64,000 bases of DNA from Pseudoclavibacter sp. 13-3 (GTDB taxonomy: Bacteria > Actinomycetota > Actinomycetes > Actinomycetales > Microbacteriaceae), in the NCBI RefSeq assembly GCF_021168475.1, contig NZ_JAJOZT010000001.1:372001-436000 (forward strand). The letters are read 5' to 3'. The translations under genes and the position numbers were made by a program. The notes beneath the pieces are model-generated. The model saw only the letters and a list, made by a program, of their open reading frames with translations. It made no database searches and was not told the origin of the DNA. The first letter of the stretch is position 1. Each line of letters opens with the position of its first letter. Shown here piece after piece: positions 61,437 through 64,000 of the stretch.

Positions 61437-62036
61437 ATGTCTGCAAACCGTCCGGGCACAGCCCTTTCCAAACCACTCGCCGCCACGATGATCGTCGTCG
61501 GTCTCGGCGGCCTGCTCGGAGCCTTCGAACTGGCCACTGAATACGTCAAGACCCTGCAGAATCCTTCGTATACGCCCAACTGCTCTCTGAACATCTTGGT
61601 GACCTGTGGGCCGAACATGCAGTCCTGGCAGGGCAGCCTCTTCGGTTTTCCCAACGCTCTGCTCGGCCTGATCTGCTTCATCATCCCGATCGTCGTCGGC
61701 GTGAGCGTGCTCGCCGGCGCTCGAATGTCGCGCTGGTACTGGCGGCTCTTCAACCTCGGCATGCTCGGCGGCTATGTGTTCATCACGTGGCTCTACTCGC
61801 AGAGCATCTTCGTCATCGGCACCCTGTGCCCGTGGTGCATGGAGGTCTGGTTCTTCATGATCTTCGGCTTCTGGTACATCACCGCGTGGAACCTTCGCGA
61901 GGGAAACCTCGGCGCCGCGCTCAGACGCTTCGGCACCTGGCTGTTCCACTGGGCATGGGTCATCGGCCTGCTCAACCTCGTGCTGATCGCCGTGCTCGCC
62001 GAGATCCGGCTGGGCTGGATCGAGTTCCTGCTCTGA
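61437..62036 (+). CDS. vitamin K epoxide reductase (VKOR) family protein
   Basis: A 199-residue membrane protein with about five hydrophobic segments. Catalytic features are the loop cysteines Cys49 and Cys57, the conserved Ser/Trp region after them, and the active-site pair Cys131-Pro-Trp-Cys134. In actinobacteria VKOR re-oxidises a DsbA-like thioredoxin partner and passes electrons to quinone, allowing disulfide formation in exported proteins. No DsbA gene is in the window. It is divergent from rne. Confidence 0.92.
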   Translation: MSANRPGTALSKPLAATMIVVGLGGLLGAFELATEYVKTLQNPSYTPNCSLNILVTCGPNMQSWQGSLFGFPNALLGLICFIIPIVVGVSVLAGARMSRWYWRLFNLGMLGGYVFITWLYSQSIFVIGTLCPWCMEVWFFMIFGFWYITAWNLREGNLGAALRRFGTWLFHWAWVIGLLNLVLIAVLAEIRLGWIEFLL

Positions 62037-62080
62037 GGCGCTGAGGCCGCCCCGCACGGTCGTGGCAGAGCCTCAGCCCA

Positions 62081-62123
62081 GCGCAGAAGGGGCCGCACTC
62101 GTCGAGTGCGGCCCCTTCTGCGC
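62081..62123. terminator. long GC-rich hairpin between the convergent VKOR and ndk genes
   Basis: A perfect 20-bp inverted repeat (62081-62100 with 62104-62123) with a 3-base loop GTC, centred between two convergent genes. It has no proper T-run on either side but, by size and position, it is a probable bidirectional terminator. Confidence 0.75.
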
Positions 62124-62162
62124 TCTCGCTCGCCTGCCCGGCCAGCCGCGCACATGGCGCGA

Positions 62163-62603
62163 TCAGGCGAACCAGATGCCGATCTCGCGTGCGGCCGACT
62201 GGGTCGAGTCCGAGGCGTGCACAACGTTGCGCTGCACTGAGACGCCCCAGTCACGACCGAGGTCGCCGCGGATCGTCCCGGGAGCGGCCACTGTCGGATC
62301 GCTTGCTCCGAGCAGTGTGCGCACGCCCGGAACGACGTTGTCGCCAGCGAAGATCACGGCCACGATCGGCCCGCTGAGCATGAATTCGACGAGCGAGTCG
62401 AAGAACGGCTTGCCCTTGTGCTCGGCATAGTGACGCTCGAGCAGCTCTCGGGTGGGCGTCACCCATCGGATGTCGGCGAGACGGTAGCCCTTGCGCTCGA
62501 TGCGTTCGAGCACCTCACCGGTCAGTCCGCGTTCGACGCCATCGGGCTTCACCAGGACGAGCGTACGGTCGGGAGTGCTCTGATTCTGCTCTGTGGTGGT
62601 CAT
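62163..62603 (-). CDS. ndk: nucleoside diphosphate kinase
   Basis: A 146-residue NDK: LVLVKPDGVERGL start, AEHKGKPFF, and RNVVHASDS with the phosphorylated histidine. It balances nucleoside triphosphates. The first 12 residues (Thr/Gln-rich) exceed the usual start by a few. Lies 25 bases downstream of the DUF4233 gene, in the common folC-DUF4233-ndk order. Confidence 0.97.
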   Translation of the reverse strand: MTTTEQNQSTPDRTLVLVKPDGVERGLTGEVLERIERKGYRLADIRWVTPTRELLERHYAEHKGKPFFDSLVEFMLSGPIVAVIFAGDNVVPGVRTLLGASDPTVAAPGTIRGDLGRDWGVSVQRNVVHASDSTQSAAREIGIWFA

Positions 62604-62628
62604 CTGTCGATTCCTTTCGGGTGTTTCG

Positions 62629-63039
62629 TCAGTGTTGGGTCTGTTGGTCGTGCGACAGCGCTGCGGCGGCCCGGTCGGCTCGCGCCGCCATGACCATGAT
62701 GTAGATCCACATGGCCAGGCAGATCAGCGATACGAAGAGGATGAACCCGCTGAAGACTCCTGCGAGCAGCAGCACGACCTGCACCGCCCAGCCGAGCCAG
62801 AGCCCGATCTGACTGCGCCGCATGAACGCCAGAGCGAGCAGCAGCAGCAGCATCGCGCCGCCGCCGACCCACCAGACCAGCGGTGACGAGATCAATCGCA
62901 GGCCGAAGAGCACCAGCGTGTAGAAGATGATCACGAACGCCTCGAATGCGAGCATCACGCCGCAGAGCTTCTGACGAAGTCTCGTACCGCTGCTCGGCGT
63001 CGCGCCGTCTGCGCTGTTCGGGGGTTTCATCGTCTTCAT
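62629..63039 (-). CDS. DUF4233 family membrane protein
   Basis: A 136-residue protein with a hydrophilic start and four hydrophobic segments: MLAFEAFVIIFYTLVLFGL, VWWVGGGAMLLLLLALAF, IGLWLGWAVQVVLLLAGVFSGF and FVSLICLAMWIYIMVMAARAD. The ATG at 63039 (or 63030) lies 22-31 bases after the folC stop. DUF4233 proteins lie beside folC in many actinobacteria; function unknown. Confidence 0.88.
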   Translation of the reverse strand: MKTMKPPNSADGATPSSGTRLRQKLCGVMLAFEAFVIIFYTLVLFGLRLISSPLVWWVGGGAMLLLLLALAFMRRSQIGLWLGWAVQVVLLLAGVFSGFILFVSLICLAMWIYIMVMAARADRAAAALSHDQQTQH

Positions 63040-63061
63040 TCTACGTGCTGCGGCCCGCTGC

Positions 63062-64000
63062 TCAGAACCGCTCCCGCGACTCGGCACCGTCTGGCCACAT
63101 CTCGTTCGCATCGAGGTCTTCGGCGACCGACGCCTCGAGGGCCTCTTTCGCGGCCTCGACATCGGCGTCCGCCGTCGCATCAGCCGCGGCCGAAGGAGTG
63201 TCGGCTGCGGCCAGCGCAGCCACCTCTCCGATGACCGTGATCGAACCGGTCACGATGATGCCGGAGTGCTCGACCTCGTGCGCCAGGTATCGGGCTTCGT
63301 CCAGCGCCTCTTCCACGTCGTCGACGACCCGCACCCGCTCGATGCCGAACACTTGCACGGCCAGCGCGGCCAGGTCATCCGCCGGAATCGCTCGCGGCGA
63401 GTGCGAGGCCGTGACGACGACCTCGTCGACGGCGCCGTCGAGCGCCTGCAGAAAGCCCTTCGCGTCTTTGTCAGACAGCACGCCGATCACGGCGACTGTG
63501 CGATCGAAGCGAAAGTTCTCGAGCAGCGCACGGGCCAGGCTGCGCGCTCCGTGCGGGTTGTGCGCGGCGTCGATGATCACCGTGGGGTCGGTGCCGACCA
63601 CCTGCAGCCGACCGGGCGACGTGGCCGAAGCGATGCCGGGCTCGACGACATCGGCGCCCAGGGGCACGTCTCCCCCACCGAGAAAAGCCTCGACGGCGGC
63701 GATCGCCAGCGCGGCGTTCTGCGCCTGATGCTCTCCGTAGAGCGGCAGGGCGAGATCGCGATAGGTGCCGGCCAGCCCACGCACGTCGACCACCTGCCCG
63801 CCCACGGCAGGCTGCGCGCCCAGCACCTCGAAATCGGTGCCCGCTCGCTGCAGCGTGATGCCCAGCGAGTCGGCTTTCGCCTGCAGCTCGTGCATCGCCT
63901 CGGGTGCCTGGGCGGCGGTCACCGCGATGGCCCCTGGCTTCATGATGCCGGCCTTGGTGCGCGCGATCTCGGCGATCGTACTGCCCAGCACCTTGGTGTG
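63062..64000 (-). CDS. folC: folylpolyglutamate synthase/dihydrofolate synthase, C-terminal part
   Basis: The C-terminal 312 codons; the gene continues beyond the right edge. It begins with HTKVLGSTIAEIARTKAGI, the conserved segment after the Mur-ligase central domain, and has DAAHNPHGARSL (about 140 residues further) followed by the C-terminal ligase domain. It adds glutamate to dihydropteroate and folates. The last 45 residues are an Ala/Asp/Glu-rich tail. The Walker A part of the enzyme is outside the window. Confidence 0.93.
   Translation of the reverse strand, partial: HTKVLGSTIAEIARTKAGIMKPGAIAVTAAQAPEAMHELQAKADSLGITLQRAGTDFEVLGAQPAVGGQVVDVRGLAGTYRDLALPLYGEHQAQNAALAIAAVEAFLGGGDVPLGADVVEPGIASATSPGRLQVVGTDPTVIIDAAHNPHGARSLARALLENFRFDRTVAVIGVLSDKDAKGFLQALDGAVDEVVVTASHSPRAIPADDLAALAVQVFGIERVRVVDDVEEALDEARYLAHEVEHSGIIVTGSITVIGEVAALAAADTPSAAADATADADVEAAKEALEASVAEDLDANEMWPDGAESRERF

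Overview
The window is GC-rich, densely packed bacterial chromosome from an actinobacterium. The block obgE-rpmA-rplU next to an actinobacterial RNase E/G, the neighbours folC/DUF4233/ndk, and proA/nadD/rsfS followed by tRNA-Ala(GGC) all point to Actinomycetia. The small and disordered membrane proteins around nadD and rsfS suggest Micrococcales, possibly Microbacteriaceae; the family call is an inference. I see no insertion sequence, CRISPR array, rRNA or prophage. Many genes overlap by 1-4 bases (ATGA or GTGA), and several convergent pairs overlap tail to tail.

Left part (1-15 kb). The end of an ECF-transporter T subunit and a fused double ATPase are followed by a convergent operon: MBL-fold lactonase-like hydrolase, FmdB-type zinc ribbon, Zn alcohol dehydrogenase and a divergent GroEL paralogue. 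A PucR-type regulator is transcribed divergently from it. Then come a LOG-family protein, an SbcC/SbcD-like ATPase-nuclease pair and a DEAD-box helicase with a structured leader.

Ketone-carboxylase region (15-29 kb). The operon at 21-29 kb encodes two HyuA-type ATPases, a four-cysteine gamma subunit, a HyuB-type subunit and a fifth protein. This is the composition of acetophenone carboxylase (Apc), not of three-subunit acetone carboxylase. Flanking genes supply a 3-oxoacid CoA-transferase (A and B), an SCP-x-like thiolase, an IclR regulator and an AcoR/MimR-type activator. Together they could take a methyl ketone (acetophenone, acetone or similar) to a 3-oxoacid, its CoA ester and then thiolytic products; the substrate cannot be read from the sequence. 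The alcohol dehydrogenase near 4 kb could feed it from a secondary alcohol.

Middle part (29-48 kb). A YeiH-like exporter lies beside a LysR regulator, followed by glycerate kinase, a holin-like membrane protein and an MHS-type transporter behind a leader that looks like a transcription attenuator. Then come an alpha/beta hydrolase lacking its expected histidine, a stand-alone condensation-domain protein, a 3-hydroxyacyl-CoA dehydrogenase with a TetR regulator, photolyase, threonine synthase, a MetE-C-like methyltransferase, pabB-pabC and an aldehyde dehydrogenase.

Right part (48-64 kb). Housekeeping genes run mostly leftward: tRNA-Ala, a TIGR02611-type membrane protein, rsfS, a disordered tail-anchored protein, nadD, proA, a two-component system lodged between proA and proB, obgE, rpmA, rplU and an RNase E/G without its zinc-link cysteines. 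A VKOR-family protein, ndk, DUF4233 and the end of folC close the window.
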